From Eremophila alpestris peregrina (lineage: Eukaryota > Chordata > Aves > Passeriformes > Alaudidae), in the NCBI GenBank assembly GCA_009792885.1, contig WMCF01000008.1:19023578-19087577 (forward strand): 64,000 nucleotides of DNA, in the 5' to 3' direction. Position numbers and translations under genes: made by a program. The notes beneath the pieces are model-generated. The model saw only the letters and a list, made by a program, of their open reading frames with translations. It was not told where the DNA came from and made no database searches. This document shows positions 52,901 through 63,447 of this stretch, one piece after another. How positions within the stretch are numbered: the first letter of the stretch is position 1; every line of letters starts with the position of its first letter.

Positions 52901-55900
52901 TGTTTAAGGAGCAAACCCTTTTCTCTTGCACAGAGCTGTATCACGGCAGTTGAGTGCAAACACACATGAATAGGTTCAAAGATTTTTAAAAGCTTTCAGT
53001 TACAGGAAGATTCATTAACACTCTAGCTGTATTTCTTCAAATTAGCTCCTATTGTGGGAAGGCTTGATGGTTCATGAGAATGTTGCAGGAAAAGGGTTTT
53101 CCAGATGTCATGTTACATGACTTTTTTCCGATATGCTGGCTAGGAGATTTCTTGGAGAGACAGAGATTACAATGATAAATTTGTATCTTGATGTCAGGGT
53201 GTGGGTTCAGTACCTACAATCTCACAGTAGTCAGCAAAGTTTACACAGCCTTTCAGATGATCAGATGTAACATCTTGTTTAGGATGTCAGAATTATGCTC
53301 TAGGCCTGACAGTACTGACTACAGCTCCTCTGACTATTATTAAAAGAGCTTAAGCCTCACTGCAGACACAGAGCTGTTTACATGAGACAACCTGTAAGAT
53401 GATTCCAACACTACAAATATTTGAATTCAGAAATATACCTTTCCTCTTAGAGATATGCAGGAAGTATCAGCCATAAAACCTAACATAAACAAACAGGTGA
53501 GGAATTTGTTAAGCAGAGAGGAGTATTTGGGCAGAGTAAGGCAGCACCAGTAACATCCACCACCACAATGTACACAGACAAGCCTGAGATGTGACCAGTG
53601 AGCTCACACATCCACACCAAGCAGTCACTGGACTCATAGCCAACTCAATGTGTTATGACAGGGAGCAACTGGAAAGCATGGGACAACTTCAATCACCTAA
53701 AATTTAGGCATATAATCCAGGTGACCAAAATTTCTCACCTGGCTAAGCTCATGAGGGAAAAATCCTAAACAATCCCCTATTCTAGACTGGAACCTTCAAC
53801 CAAAAATATCCACCTTTTTTTCCTAATAAACAGAAGAATAAAAAACCTAATAACCTAAACTTTTTAGTAAATTGCCCTGTATATATAAATCTATACAGCC
53901 TAACTTGTAGTACCTACCAGCCAAGTAACTTAATATGAAAGTTAGAATATCTTACTACTTTAGAATACATACAACTTATTATCCTTATTACATATTGGAA
54001 ATGCCTTCATAGTTGCTCTTAGAGTCAAAAAAAATGTGCAACATGGTTACATTTTCTGCAGGCAATATTTATCAGAACACTATGTTCTTTGAAATCAGTC
54101 TTGGCCCTTTAAAGAACTCTGTTCTCCCTCCTCACTGGTGATAAAGTCCAACTTTCAAACATACCATTAGGCATTTTAATCACATCAAATGAAAGAAAAA
54201 AGCTACGTGCACATTTCAATGTTCATAATTTAATCATAACATTTTCACTGAAGAACTGGAAAGAGACTTGCAACACAAAATGTTCACAAAGTTATCTTCA
54301 ACTCCTGACAGCGAGCACAGAGGCATTTTAATGGGAGGGAGTATTTGTTATAGATCAAGGGTTATTTGCCATTTTATCAGAGACACAAAATATGATGCTA
54401 GAAGGATCAACAGGTGGATTTTAAACAGGACACAAAAACTAAGTCCTTGTACTTAATTTCCTAAGGGTCCTATCAGCCCATTTCTCTAGGCTGTCAAGGT
54501 CCTTCTGGATGGCAGCAGAACCCTCTGCTGCACCAGCCACTCTTCCCAGTTTTGTACTACCAGCAAACTTGTTGAAGGTGCACCCTTGTCCCACCACCCA
54601 GATCACTAATGAAAACACTGAACAATCCCTGGGATTTAGCACTAGTAACTGGGCTTCCTGCTGTGGATCACAGCTCCTTTGAATCCACCAGTGCAGCTCT
54701 TCCTCACCAACAACTATCACAAAACACTGGGACATCAAGCAAAAATCCTTTTTTTTATGGAAATAAACACATAGACTTGAAATCAGGCCAGACATAGCAC
54801 AGCTTTTTCAGAATGATCCAAGTCATACAGAATAGCCAGTATGTGCTGAAACACTGCTGGAGCTATACTCAGAGTACACACACAGGCTTGTATTACTGCA
54901 TGAAATTTGAAATGACAATATGACAGGTAAGATAATCTGAAGAGTAGGAGGAAGCACTACAAAGCAGGAGGATTCTTCTTCTGTGAGGATGTGTAGAGAC
55001 CTGAAAACACTCCTGTCCAGAGCAGGAGTGCTGCAACAAAGGAATGCACAGAGCTGGTATCCTTCTCCCGCCTCTCTGCCACATCAGAGCAAAGCGCACA
55101 GCAAGAAGCTCAGCTCTGCTCTCCCGCAGCCAGGCTGTGCAGGGTGTGGTGGAGGGACACCGGCACCTAGCGGTGACAGCCGGGGTGACCACAGCCCACA
55201 GCCCCAGTCCCCTGAGCTCCTGCTCTCTGCTTCCCCCGGAGCCACAGTGGCAGGGAAGTGCAGAATCTGCCTCGCCATGCAATTCTAAGAAAAACAAATG
55301 CAAGAGCAAGGGAAAGGAATCTGTGGCATCATCTGTGTGTATACATGTCTGTGGTGCTCTATTCCCTTTTAACTGAGAATGTTCTAAGACCATCAGTGCA
55401 GGAACCAAAGGTTGCTTAGCTGGAGGTTCCCAACCACTTTAAACAGCAGTTCACAATTCAAGTCTTCTGAGGTTCTTCAACTTGGCTTGTTAAAGTATAT
55501 TTTATTAATTGCTGTCTATCTTGTTGAACAGTAAATCTCATCAAAGTAAAAGGACTGCTAATACTAAGCAGATCCAAAAAAAATGGAAAAACCATCAAAA
55601 TCAAATCACTCAGTGAACAGCAAAACTTGTTTGGAATTAAAATCTCAAAGCAATTCACTTAGATATTTTTGTTAGGGAAAAAAAAAAGATAGCCATCAGT
55701 TTTGTAATTAACTGCAATAGAATAGTTCTAGCAGATCCCTAAATTGTAGGACATAAAATATTTCAATGCTAGAAATCATCCCATACTTCAATACCTCAAC
55801 CACAACCTCAAAGTACAAAGCTGCCTGCTTAGATTTCAAATATTGTGTGGTAAAATCCTTCCTTTATTGCTTACTCTTCTTGGGAATAAGAGGTGACAGG

Positions 55901-58900
55901 TTATTAAACATACTGGTAAGTCAAAATTTGACGATTTATGGTTAAAGCTGACAGCCTTACATTTCTAAACAGGTTTAGCTTCAATTCAAGAACATCTAAA
56001 ACTGGCATCTTCCTGAAAAATTACTCGGCTTGTGTAAATCAGTGTTTTCCTTTTAGTGTGGTGCAGATAAATATCCACACACACATGCCAGTGACCGTGC
56101 TTTTACATACTAAGATTAGAGACTGAAAATGAGAATAAATCTCCTGGCTTTTGGAAATGACTGCCAAAATCAGAAGAAAGGAAAGAAGACCATGGGTTTC
56201 AGTTCTTTGTGCCTTCTGGAATTGTATGGCAATCTGCACATGGAACTGAAGTAAAGAAACCAGGTAGTGACACCGCAGTAGCACAGCACTTCCTTCATAG
56301 TGGCCTACCCAAAATAGAGCAAGCAACAGATAAAGGATTAGTATCACCTAACTGCTGAGTTTGCAACTTACTTTTCCAAAAGTAATTAATCTTACACTTC
56401 TAGAATGCCAATTTTTCACTTGATGACTTTTTGACCCAGATGATTTCTCAGCCTCAATTTTATAGCAAGTTTAATTGATTCTGCTTTGTAGTGTCCCCAA
56501 AACCTTTGAAAAAGGTCAGACACAATGTCAGGTCTATGCTCAGCATGAACATCATTCCTGTCATGTTTTAAGAACTTCACGGGTTTAGTAAAATAACACT
56601 TCATCCATGGATTTTAATAGCTGACAGTTGAATATCATAATATTTCTATGAGAAGGGTTACCTGTTTTGTTGGGATAAAAAGGTTAAAGAAAATTTTACT
56701 CAGAACCCTTGTTACTAGGCTGCAAATAGCTCATAAAAATATTCTAGCAAGAGGCACCACCTCATCATTCTTGAGTCATCAACTTATCAACAGATGATGT
56801 CATTTTTCTCAAAATAAAATCATTTTGGAAATCTTACCTAGCAATAACCTGTAAGATTTTAACCTTGATACAGGAATAGTGACATACAAGTAGCTTATCC
56901 TGACAGACTTTTAAGGAAATAAGCATCTATGTGTAGGAGTCATATTCCCCTATACCCCTTACTTTCACTGAATGCTGTTGTAGCAGAGAGACTGTGAGAA
57001 TGAGTCAAGGTATCTTTCTGTGCAGACTGGCTTCCAAACCAAGAATCATTTTTGAAACTAATAACCATATTAATTATGTTAGCATTATCTCCTTATTCTA
57101 AAAAACTCTATTATTGCAACTATATACAAAATTAGTTCTGAGAGCAAAGAGTAAAACAAGGCACAGTTCCACAGAACCTCACCCACACCTTCTCTGCACA
57201 ACTTAATCTCTTCTACATCTGACAATGCTGCAGCAGCATTGGTGCAGCCCTCCAACTATGTGTATGTTTTCTCTCCGTCAATCACGGCCTCATTGCTTCT
57301 GTCCAAAAAAAGCAAAAAGAAAGGAAATTCCTAGTTTTATGGATTATTTATGAGCTATGGTTGAATGTGGTAACTTTTTTATTGACTGTGGCACCTCTGG
57401 AATTTGATCGGTGGTCCAGGAGTCATACCAAACCAGAGGAAGAGTATCTTTAGAATTGAGGGAGAAAAGAACTTACATATTATGGAAAAGGAGGAAAAAA
57501 TCAAGTTAAAGACAAAAATCTAGATCCCCTTGACCTAATTTTAGCTAGAAGTTGGGAATTTCATCTAGACTAATCAACCAGGCTCCCTTCTTAATCAAAC
57601 AACAGACAGTGCCTTAATTCTACTGGAGGGATTTATCTCTATTTTGATGCCTGTGTGTCTCTATGTTGGGATTGAATAGTTTGAAATGAACTTTGGAATG
57701 TTAGAAAAGTTTTTTTTTTTAAGCTCTGTGTCTGGAGAGAAATTCTGGACTCATCTGCAGTGTGATTCAAGGTTGTTTATTTTTTTTCTTACCTAATACA
57801 TTCTCTCCCTACCCTGCTGCAATCTGCACTGCAGCGCGGTCAGGGTCAAATCCCTGCCCACCAGGGCAGATTTTGCTTCTTATACAAAGTTCTACATATC
57901 TTATATTTATAGTTCATTTCCAATAACAATCTGTTATATTAAACTGTGCCTAACCCCTCTAAACCAATCTAAGAACACTAGCATCAGAGCAAAAGATGGA
58001 AGAGAAGAAGAAGAAAAAGACAATGACACACCGACAATCGCCAATTCTGTTTCTTTCAAACCCCTATTTTAAAACCCATAAATCTACTTTTCACCCTGTG
58101 ATTTATTAACTATCATTCTAATTTAAACTCTTGTATCCTAAAATTCCTCATATAATATTAACAATCTCTCCCACAAACTAAAATCAACACCGCTACTATT
58201 TCTAACTTCCTACCAAAGTCCCCTGACCCCCTACCAAAATCCCAGACCACCCAAAACTTCCAAAAGAGTATCCTAAACTCCAACATCTCTATAGCTCTAC
58301 GAGATGGTTCCCTGGTAACTGAGTTAATTTAGATGTTCTCTTTCAGCATAGCTAACATGTGAGCTAAACCACACTCTCCACTGAGACACCTAAGTTAGGA
58401 GTCAAGTCACTTCAGTTACAGTTTCACTTACAGTTGGGAGGAAGGGGGAAGGGGAATAGAGAAGATAGATACACCCCCAGGAATCAACTCAGCTACCTCA
58501 GTATCTCCATATTTTATGACCTTCCTTAATCAAAAAAGTGCAACAAAGCTTCTGCCTGGCATGGAATATAATGAAATCAAACAGATTAATGTAACACATA
58601 TATTACTATTGCTTTAAAAAAAGTTAGTCTGGAGCTAGAAAAACAGATAAGGGACCCTATAATCTTAAAAGAAATTTCCTGTCTTTCATATTTCCAGTTG
58701 AAATTACTCTATTATTTATTCACTGTATTAAATCAAACATACACACCTACCTTTATGGTAACATTTCCTTTTGTTATTTTCCTCATATTGAAGCCGACTG
58801 TCGGAATCATATCTTCTGTGAACTGCCCCGACTAGAATATAAAACCAAAATTATATTTATTATAAAACAGTTGATACATACAAGAAAGGTTCTCATTTGC

Positions 58901-61900
58901 AATCTAAAAAATGCTGTTTTACAATACTGTAAAATATGACATTAATTTTCAGCAAGAGCGCTGGCCAGCACTTCAATTACTGCATTGTCACATCAAGGGA
59001 GACTGTTCATTTCAGTCCCTTTAAATGATCTTTTATTCTCTTCAGCGACAAAGATCACCCCAGAAACCACGAGACTTCAGATAATTCTTCATCTGATCCT
59101 TTGGCAACACAGCCAAAATATATAATTGTAGGATGATTTGAGTTGAAAGAAACCTTCAAAGGTCACCTAGTCCTACCCCCAACATGATAAAATATTATGA
59201 AACTGACTACACCATGATTTTTTCCTGTAGTTTCTCACTACTCTTAGCACTAGTTTAATTCAAATATAAAAACAGTGGACTACCCATGCAGAGAGTACTA
59301 TGTGCAGACTTGTTTCTTCTGTGTAGTTGACAGCAGAGGAATCCTGCTGCAGAGCTAAGAGAATGCCATTAAGACAGAAAAGTACAAGGTACTAACTCAG
59401 TGTACCATAAACCCCAAACATAAACCACCAGCACAAAAATGCCACCTCCTCCCCCAGTTCAGGGAAATGTTTTCATAACAGAGACACTTCTCATCACACC
59501 AGTGCTAGTCCTATAGACTTCTACCCACTACAGAAGACACCTTCTGAGGATAAAGACAAAACTCAGATCTGAGTAGGTAACTCATCATTCATCCCTCCTT
59601 TTGAAAATGCATCATTAACAAGCTACTGTGTCTCCTGGACATGCTACAGTAAGATAGGCAAGTTTGTTACTTATGTCCACACAGAGGCCCAGACACTCTC
59701 TGCAATGCACAGCAATCCTGATTTTCCTGTCATCCAGTAAGGAAAGCAGCACCTTCTGGGCCTGCCACAGCCCTTCCACATCTATCTGCCCGTATTTACC
59801 TCATCAACCCATGTGCCCCGGGTCAGTTTTTTTTAGAAGAAAATATGGGTATATGTACATGGCAGGATGCAGTCATGTTTCATTAGTTCCCTCTCATTTG
59901 AGAAATGGAGGATCAGAGCTCCAGGGTGCACTGAACAGCAGTGTGTCTCTCAGTCTACCCCTCCTGAGCTACTCCTGGGATCTGTACAATTTCTGAAACT
60001 TTTCTTTTTCCTCTTTGTGGGGGAGAGAGAATACATTCTGCCTCCAGTCTGCATTCACAATATAAGGGTAATAATTTTTAATCTGGGACTTTAAAAGCTG
60101 TAAAACTTTAGACAGTTACATGATTGTCTCACAAGATTTTGGAGCTTGGAATTAGACCTTCAGGCAATAAATAACTTCCATCAGTTCCTTGTTCAACCTT
60201 ACTTACGGGAGTCTTCTTTCTAAATTCTGTACGATGCATCTTTACCATCGTTTGTCTCTTTTTTACCCTCTTCTTCCCTGCTTCAGTAACTTGTCAACAG
60301 CAGTAGGAAAAAGAAAGTGAAGACAAAAGCCCTTACAGTTTCATACAGATACACATACCCAGCACTGACAGAATTTTTTAACTGGATGTAATAAGACAAA
60401 GCCAGGCACTGTATCAGGCACTGGTCTGCCCAGGAAAATGGTGGAGTCACCATCCCTGGAAGTGTTTAAGAATGGACTGGATGTGGCCCTTTGTGCTATG
60501 GCTTAGTTGACAGGGTGGTGTTCGGTCAAATATTGGACTTGATGGTCTTAGAGCTCTTTTCCAATCTTAATGATTCTATAATTATATTAATTTGTTAAAA
60601 TAGGTAGTGCCTGTATTTGTGGAGGACTGACATAGAAACACATCTGAACACAAAAACACTGAAAATGTAGCATCATTATTTGAAGACAGGAATGCCTGGA
60701 AAACCAGACAGTTGACTCAGGAGGCTGTAGAAACTCAGAATTCAACTTTTTTTCAGGAAATTATACATCATATGTAATACGCTAAACTGGAAGACAAAAA
60801 TAAAATAAATAAAAAGCCAAACCACCATAACTGCTCTAGCATTGAGGACAGAATGTATAGAATTAGCACCCTCTTCACTGGTCTTCAGTCTTTTCCTCTG
60901 AAAATTCCCCGTTCTGGTTGAATGGAACCAGATACAAAGAAAGTATTATGTCTACAGTTTTTTATTTTCCCACACAGTTAAGAAAGGAATAGGTTCAATC
61001 ATTTGTCCACATCAGTCCAAGAGCTCTGTTTACTGTGTTTTAAGTGTTGTAACCACCTGACCACCATAAAGTAAAAAGTCTGTACTACTTGCTAAGGTTT
61101 ACATGATAAATTGCCTATTTTTGTGAATATTTAGGATGTGCAAAAAATTTTGTCATATTTCAATAAAAAGCAGATTAGCTCCCAATACAAATGAAAAATA
61201 AGTGATGCTAAGAAGTTTGTAATGTCCTATAAAAGTTTCTGAATATTGAACTGATAATGAACACTGTCATTATCCTCTACCACACCAACAGTCATGGACC
61301 AGATTCTACTCCATCACATCAAGGCACATCAACAGTACAAGGCAGTGACCTTATCCAAGGTTTCCATTGGTAACTAAGGACTAAATATGGCTCAAACTCT
61401 TGAGAGCAGAGACTGTCTCAAAGGATGTTTATTCAGTCTTAGCATGATAGGATCTCTGAGTGCTCTTGCAAAGATAAAAAAATTGTAATTTCCAATGTTT
61501 TTCCTTCATCCACTGCAGCTTGCATTTTAAGAAGCCACTATTTTGCAACAGCTATTTTCATCATCACACTCTAGCCACGTATTCGCATTCATAGAGTTCC
61601 CCATCTGTTTGCCCTTCCCATATCAACGGTATTCAAGAGTAAACTATTATTCACTGCCTTATCCTAATTTTCGTTCAAAATTCTCCAACCACTTTTCTTT
61701 GGTAATTATCACAGCATGCCATCTTCAGACTGGATGATCTAAAATCTACAAAACCTGCTATGTGTGACCCTCCCCAAGTCACAAAACACGAATGCCTTGT
61801 AGAATACTCTTATGAAATAACATTTGCAGGGAAAATCAGACCTGCGGTAACAGGAGTGCTCTGGTGTTGAAGAAAACATCACGGAGACAAACACCTATGA

Positions 61901-63447
61901 TGGCATTCCACTGGTGGTATAGTGCAAGGGAGTTGACAAAAAATTACACAAAGCCTGGCACCACACACTACTGAGGTCTCTGAACTACTGCGTTCTTCTT
62001 TGCTCTGTTCATGAAAATAATCCAAGAAGCAATGTAATCTGTCATGCCTTTTCCTCATTCCTTGGCAAGGCCCGCCTTTGGGAAATGAACACTTCCAATG
62101 GACGTAAGAAGGACCAAGGCCTCTATTCACAAGATTACCTGAGTGCCTGGCAAACCAACTAAAACACCAGCTACAGGTATACTCCATTGATTGCTGATGT
62201 CACCCAAAACATACTTTGACTGGGCACTTGCCATTCCTTTTTCTCCTGTTCTCTCTCCGCTTCTTCATTCGCCCTAATGCATAATCTCTTCTTTTTCCCT
62301 TAATCCATAATCATATACAAAAACAAGTAACAAGTATCATATACTTAGGTCTTCACTGCCTCAATCTCTCTGACTTTAACCCACACACCTCCCAGTCTGG
62401 TTTTGATTCATTATCTACTAGCTTTTCATGGTAAGGACTGAAGAACGTCTAGAAATTTTCATCTCATTGCAGCTGAAGTTGTGATACACCTCACAAGAGG
62501 TACCATCTGCCAGAAAGGCTTCACTAAGCTTCATGATCAGCAGTAAGCAAATGTAACACACATCTTTATTTATTTCAATCTTCTGATGCAAAGCAAATAT
62601 TTGGGATGGACCCAAATGCAGTTTGGAGAGCACAGCAAAGAAAGACAAGGAATGTATTTCAGCATGGTGACAGAACAGAAAATGTCATGGTAGGTTGTCA
62701 GCATTAGAGAGGCTGCAAGGCCATCACCAGAGGGGGAACAGAATGCTGGAATCAGACTTGAATGCTGGGGAAGAGCTATGGAGGATTTGTGGGAGGCATT
62801 AGAATTGCTGCAACTGATGGGAGGAGAAAATTTAGCAACGGGCAATTTGTGGCCTTAAGGGATGCACAGTATATTATTCTGGGATACACTGAACATGGAA
62901 AGCCAGCCTGAACCACGGCAAGAGCCCATGCCCATGAATCTGCTCCAAGATGCGCACACTTTGCAGCCAGACCCAGGAGACATCTTCTTCCTCTCTCTGA
63001 AAACACTTACACACACAGCCTCCTGTGAAATTGTCGAGGTTGCAAACGATGCAAAAGCCGCCTCATGCTGCCTCCCGCCCGCCCCCCCCTCCGATCCTCC
63101 GCATCCCACCGCATCCCCGCGGGACCTCACGGCCGGCGGTGGCACCACCGCAGCGGCAAAGCCCGCACTTGTTGCCGGGGAAAGGCCGCGGGGCGGCGGC
63201 CCCGGGCGGGCGGGCGGCCCCTCAGCCCCTCCGGGCGGCCGCGCCCGCCCCACCCCGGGCCCTGCCCCGCCGCCGGGCCCCGCACCGCGCCGCGCCGCCC
63301 TGCCCCGGGCCGGGGGCCGCGTACCGCCAGCACGGTGAGCAGCGTGGTCTTGCCCGAGTACTGCAGCCCCACCAGCGTGAGCTCCATCTCCTCCTTCCAG
63401 AACAGCGACCGCAGCCATTCTAGCAGCCGCGCCACCAGCGACAGCAT
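40921..63447 (-). CDS. ARL8BL: ARL8-family lysosomal small GTPase, 7 exons, 186 aa
   Basis: The coding sequence joins 63325-63447, 58751-58831, 49893-49966, 49413-49506, 46950-47017, 43629-43699 and 40921-40970 (561 nt, 186 codons plus TGA). All introns are GT-AG and the phases agree. Visible motifs are an N-terminal amphipathic stretch beginning [11 protein letters not shown], then [12 protein letters not shown]-loop GLQYSGKT (27-34), switch I threonine T52, WDIGGQ (70-75), NKRD (130-133) and SCK (163-165). The length and spacing match ARL8A/ARL8B exactly. Known for the family: N-acetylated rather than myristoylated, recruited to lysosomes through BORC, binds PLEKHM2/kinesin-1, RUFY proteins and HOPS. 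Residues are mixed: [22 protein letters not shown] (ARL8A-like glycine, ARL8B-like glutamine), and the C-terminus SRNC differs from SRRS. I infer a third paralogue found outside mammals. Family assignment is near certain; the symbol is from memory and less sure. Confidence 0.93.
40971..43628 (-). other. ARL8BL intron 6 (2,658 bp)
   Basis: Donor GTAAGC, acceptor CCTGCCAG. Contains the GC-richer block 42,550-43,080 with possible promoter elements on the opposite strand. The rest is AT-rich without recognised features. Confidence 0.85.
42719..43054 (+). promoter_or_regulatory. Candidate antisense promoter: two kappa-B-like sites, TATA box, splice donor
   Basis: Identical 12-mers GGAAATTTCCCC lie at 42,719-42,730 and 42,805-42,816; the palindromic core GGAAATTTCC fits Rel-family sites. 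A TATA box CTATAAATAC is at 42,931-42,940, and 113 bp further on is a splice donor CAG|GTAAGG (GT at 43,053). The order and spacing fit a plus-strand promoter with a short first exon from about 42,965 to 43,052, antisense to ARL8BL intron 6. It could also be part of an unrecognised LTR. Motif-level evidence only. Confidence 0.3.
43629..43699 (-). CDS. ARL8BL: ARL8BL coding exon 6 (residues 147-171)
   Basis: A 71-nt exon encoding [20 protein letters not shown] and then DNI, matching ARL8A/B residue for residue over this stretch and including the G5-type SCK. The acceptor is TTCTGTAG and the donor GTAAGC; codon 171 (Asp) is split 1+2 with exon 7. Confidence 0.95.
43700..46949 (-). other. ARL8BL intron 5 (3,250 bp)
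   Basis: Donor GTAAGT, acceptor TTCTGTAG. About 2 kb of it is the antisense CR1 copy listed separately; the flanks are AT-rich with no other feature. Confidence 0.85.
44335..46344 (+). mobile_element. CR1 LINE, about 2 kb, decayed ORF2 plus 3' end
   Basis: Plus-strand CR1 from within ORF2 to near the 3' end. Recognisable pieces are GGAGAGCAGACTTGGCCTCTT, GGGACAGGTAACCTGGGAGG, GGGGACCTGGTTACACAGGA, then a frame (45,406-45,696) reading [29 protein letters not shown], and [23 protein letters not shown] is the reverse transcriptase catalytic box. Frames are broken by many stops and indels, so the copy is inactive. It is antisense to ARL8BL and fills most of intron 5. Confidence 0.92.
46950..47017 (-). 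CDS. ARL8BL: ARL8BL coding exon 5 (residues 125-147)
   Basis: A 68-nt exon encoding [20 protein letters not shown] and then EK, containing the guanine-specificity NKRD motif at 130-133. The acceptor is TTTCAG and the donor GTAAGT. The split codon with exon 6 reads Leu147 where ARL8A/B have Met. Confidence 0.95.
47018..49412 (-). other. ARL8BL intron 4 (2,395 bp)
   Basis: Donor GTAAGT, acceptor TTTCAG. It holds a short GA-rich tract at 48,247-48,283; otherwise unremarkable with no repeat I recognise. Confidence 0.85.
48247..48283 (+). repeat. GA-rich low-complexity tract
   Basis: Nearly pure purine (GGAGGAGAGGAGGGAGAGAG and onward) over about 35 bp in intron 4. On the transcribed minus strand it is a CT-rich tract. 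Confidence 0.8.
49413..49506 (-). CDS. ARL8BL: ARL8BL coding exon 4 (residues 93-124)
   Basis: A 94-nt exon encoding [20 protein letters not shown] and then [11 protein letters not shown]. The family usually has LLDKPQLQGIP, so Ile and His are substitutions. The acceptor is TTGCAG and the donor GTAAGT. It is only 386 bp from exon 3, the shortest intron of the gene. Confidence 0.95.
49507..49892 (-). other. ARL8BL intron 3 (386 bp)
   Basis: Donor GTAAGT, acceptor TTGCAG. Short and AT-rich; nothing else recognised. Confidence 0.9.
49893..49966 (-). CDS. ARL8BL: ARL8BL coding exon 3 (residues 69-93)
   Basis: A 74-nt exon beginning [20 protein letters not shown], the G3 DxGGQ motif with catalytic Q75 and switch II. 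Val69 replaces the Ile or Leu seen in ARL8B and ARL8A. The acceptor is CTTTTCAG and the donor GTAAGT; the last codon is split 2+1 with exon 4. Confidence 0.95.
50204..50231. repeat. Perfect 28-bp palindrome
   Basis: TATAAAGACATATA followed by its exact reverse complement, with no spacer. It is AT-rich and could extrude as a cruciform or fold in the intron 2 transcript close to exon 3. Confidence 0.9.
52797..52865 (-). other. Candidate in-frame cassette exon of ARL8BL
   Basis: A 69-nt stretch open in phase 0, between a consensus donor CAG|GTAAGTATATGG and an acceptor CCTTAG. It would encode 23 residues starting [11 protein letters not shown] and ending [10 protein letters not shown], inserted between residues 68 and 69, directly before VWDIGGQ. 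Both neighbouring exons have phase 0 at this junction, so the frame would be kept. The polypyrimidine tract is poor and another AG lies 6 nt upstream, so it may be a pseudo-exon. Confidence 0.25.
54455..54720 (-). mobile_element. CR1 LINE ORF2 fragment (reverse transcriptase part)
   Basis: Minus-strand translation gives [47 protein letters not shown], aligning with the CR1 reverse transcriptase segment usually read as KFADDTKLGGVADTPEG. The catalytic FADD has decayed to FAGS here, so the copy is dead. Inserted in intron 2, sense to ARL8BL. Confidence 0.8.
55040..55290. other. GC-rich patch of unknown origin in intron 2
   Basis: Noticeably richer in G+C and CpG than its surroundings, with several overlapping open frames on both strands, none resembling a protein I recognise. 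It could be an old repeat or a weak regulatory element. No splice-flanked exon is convincing. Confidence 0.3.
57664..58285 (-). mobile_element. ERVK-like solo LTR with 6-bp target-site duplication
   Basis: Termini are TGTTGG and CCAACA, perfect 6-bp inverted ends, flanked on both sides by TCTCTA (57658-57663 and 58286-58291). Read on the minus strand there is a TATA box CTATAAATATA (57902-57912) followed about 120 bp later by AATAAA (57776-57781), the order expected for U3-R-U5. The 6-bp duplication points to a class II (ERVK-like) retrovirus. No internal retroviral genes accompany it, so this is a recombined solo LTR. It lies in intron 1 in the sense direction of ARL8BL. Confidence 0.82.
58751..58831 (-). 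CDS. ARL8BL: ARL8BL coding exon 2 (residues 42-68)
   Basis: An 81-nt phase 0-0 exon carrying [15 protein letters not shown], that is switch I with the conserved T52 and G54, followed by [12 protein letters not shown] of the interswitch. The acceptor is ATTCTAG and the donor GTAGGT. Residue 46 is Thr where human ARL8A has Asn and ARL8B has Ser. Confidence 0.95.
59125..59186 (-). mobile_element. Short CR1 LINE 3' tail
   Basis: Reads on the plus strand as GATGATTTGAGTTGAAAGAA, ACCTTCAAAGGTCACCTAGT and CCTACCCCC, the reverse of the common avian CR1 ending (GGGGTTGGAACTAGATGA and so on). About 60 bp remain, in the same direction as ARL8BL in intron 1. Confidence 0.65.
60419..60582 (+). mobile_element. 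CR1 LINE 3' end fragment
   Basis: The sequence follows the avian CR1 tail, including GTGGAGTCACCATCCCTGGA, AGTTGACAGGGTGGTGTT, TTGGACTTGATGGTCTTAGA, and an ATGATTCTATAAT end close to the usual ATTCTATGATTC tail. It is antisense to ARL8BL in intron 1 and 5'-truncated, as most CR1 copies are. Confidence 0.85.
63325..63447 (-). CDS. ARL8BL: ARL8BL coding exon 1 (residues 1-41)
   Basis: This exon encodes the start codon, the amphipathic N-terminal helix and the P-loop, ending [11 protein letters not shown] where ARL8A/B have SGKTTFVNVIA. The ATG at 63447 is chosen because it aligns with the family start and Met-Leu is a NatC acetylation substrate, as in ARL8B. The -3 base is G. The exon ends in phase 0 at GCG followed by the donor GTACGC. 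An upstream in-frame ATG at 63513 would add 22 residues but has C at -3 and would bury the acetylated amphipathic helix. The exon lies inside the CpG island. Confidence 0.93.

Larger units (their letters stand above)
49967..58750 (-). other. ARL8BL intron 2 (8,784 bp, longest)
   Basis: Donor GTAGGT, acceptor TTTTCAG. It contains the CR1 piece near 54.5 kb, a GC-richer patch at 55,040-55,290 of unknown nature, the candidate cassette exon at 52.8 kb and a 28-bp palindrome. The LTR's right flank of the upstream intron is not included. Elsewhere it is AT-rich with nothing recognisable. Confidence 0.85.
58832..63324 (-). other. ARL8BL intron 1 (4,493 bp)
   Basis: Donor GTACGC, acceptor ATTCTAG. 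It contains the tail of the CpG island down to about 63,040 and two CR1 tail fragments. The remainder (60,600-63,000) is single-copy-looking AT-rich sequence with no exon I can support. Confidence 0.85.

Noticed and set aside
54893..55408. 171-codon minus-strand frame and overlapping plus-strand frames
   Set aside because: They coincide with a GC-rich patch, overlap in several frames and match nothing I recognise.
60211..60290. Possible minus-strand exon in intron 1 with donor CCC|GTAAGTAAGG
   Set aside because: With the available acceptors the frame continued from exon 1 meets a stop (GGG TAA), so it would truncate ARL8BL; no protein similarity.
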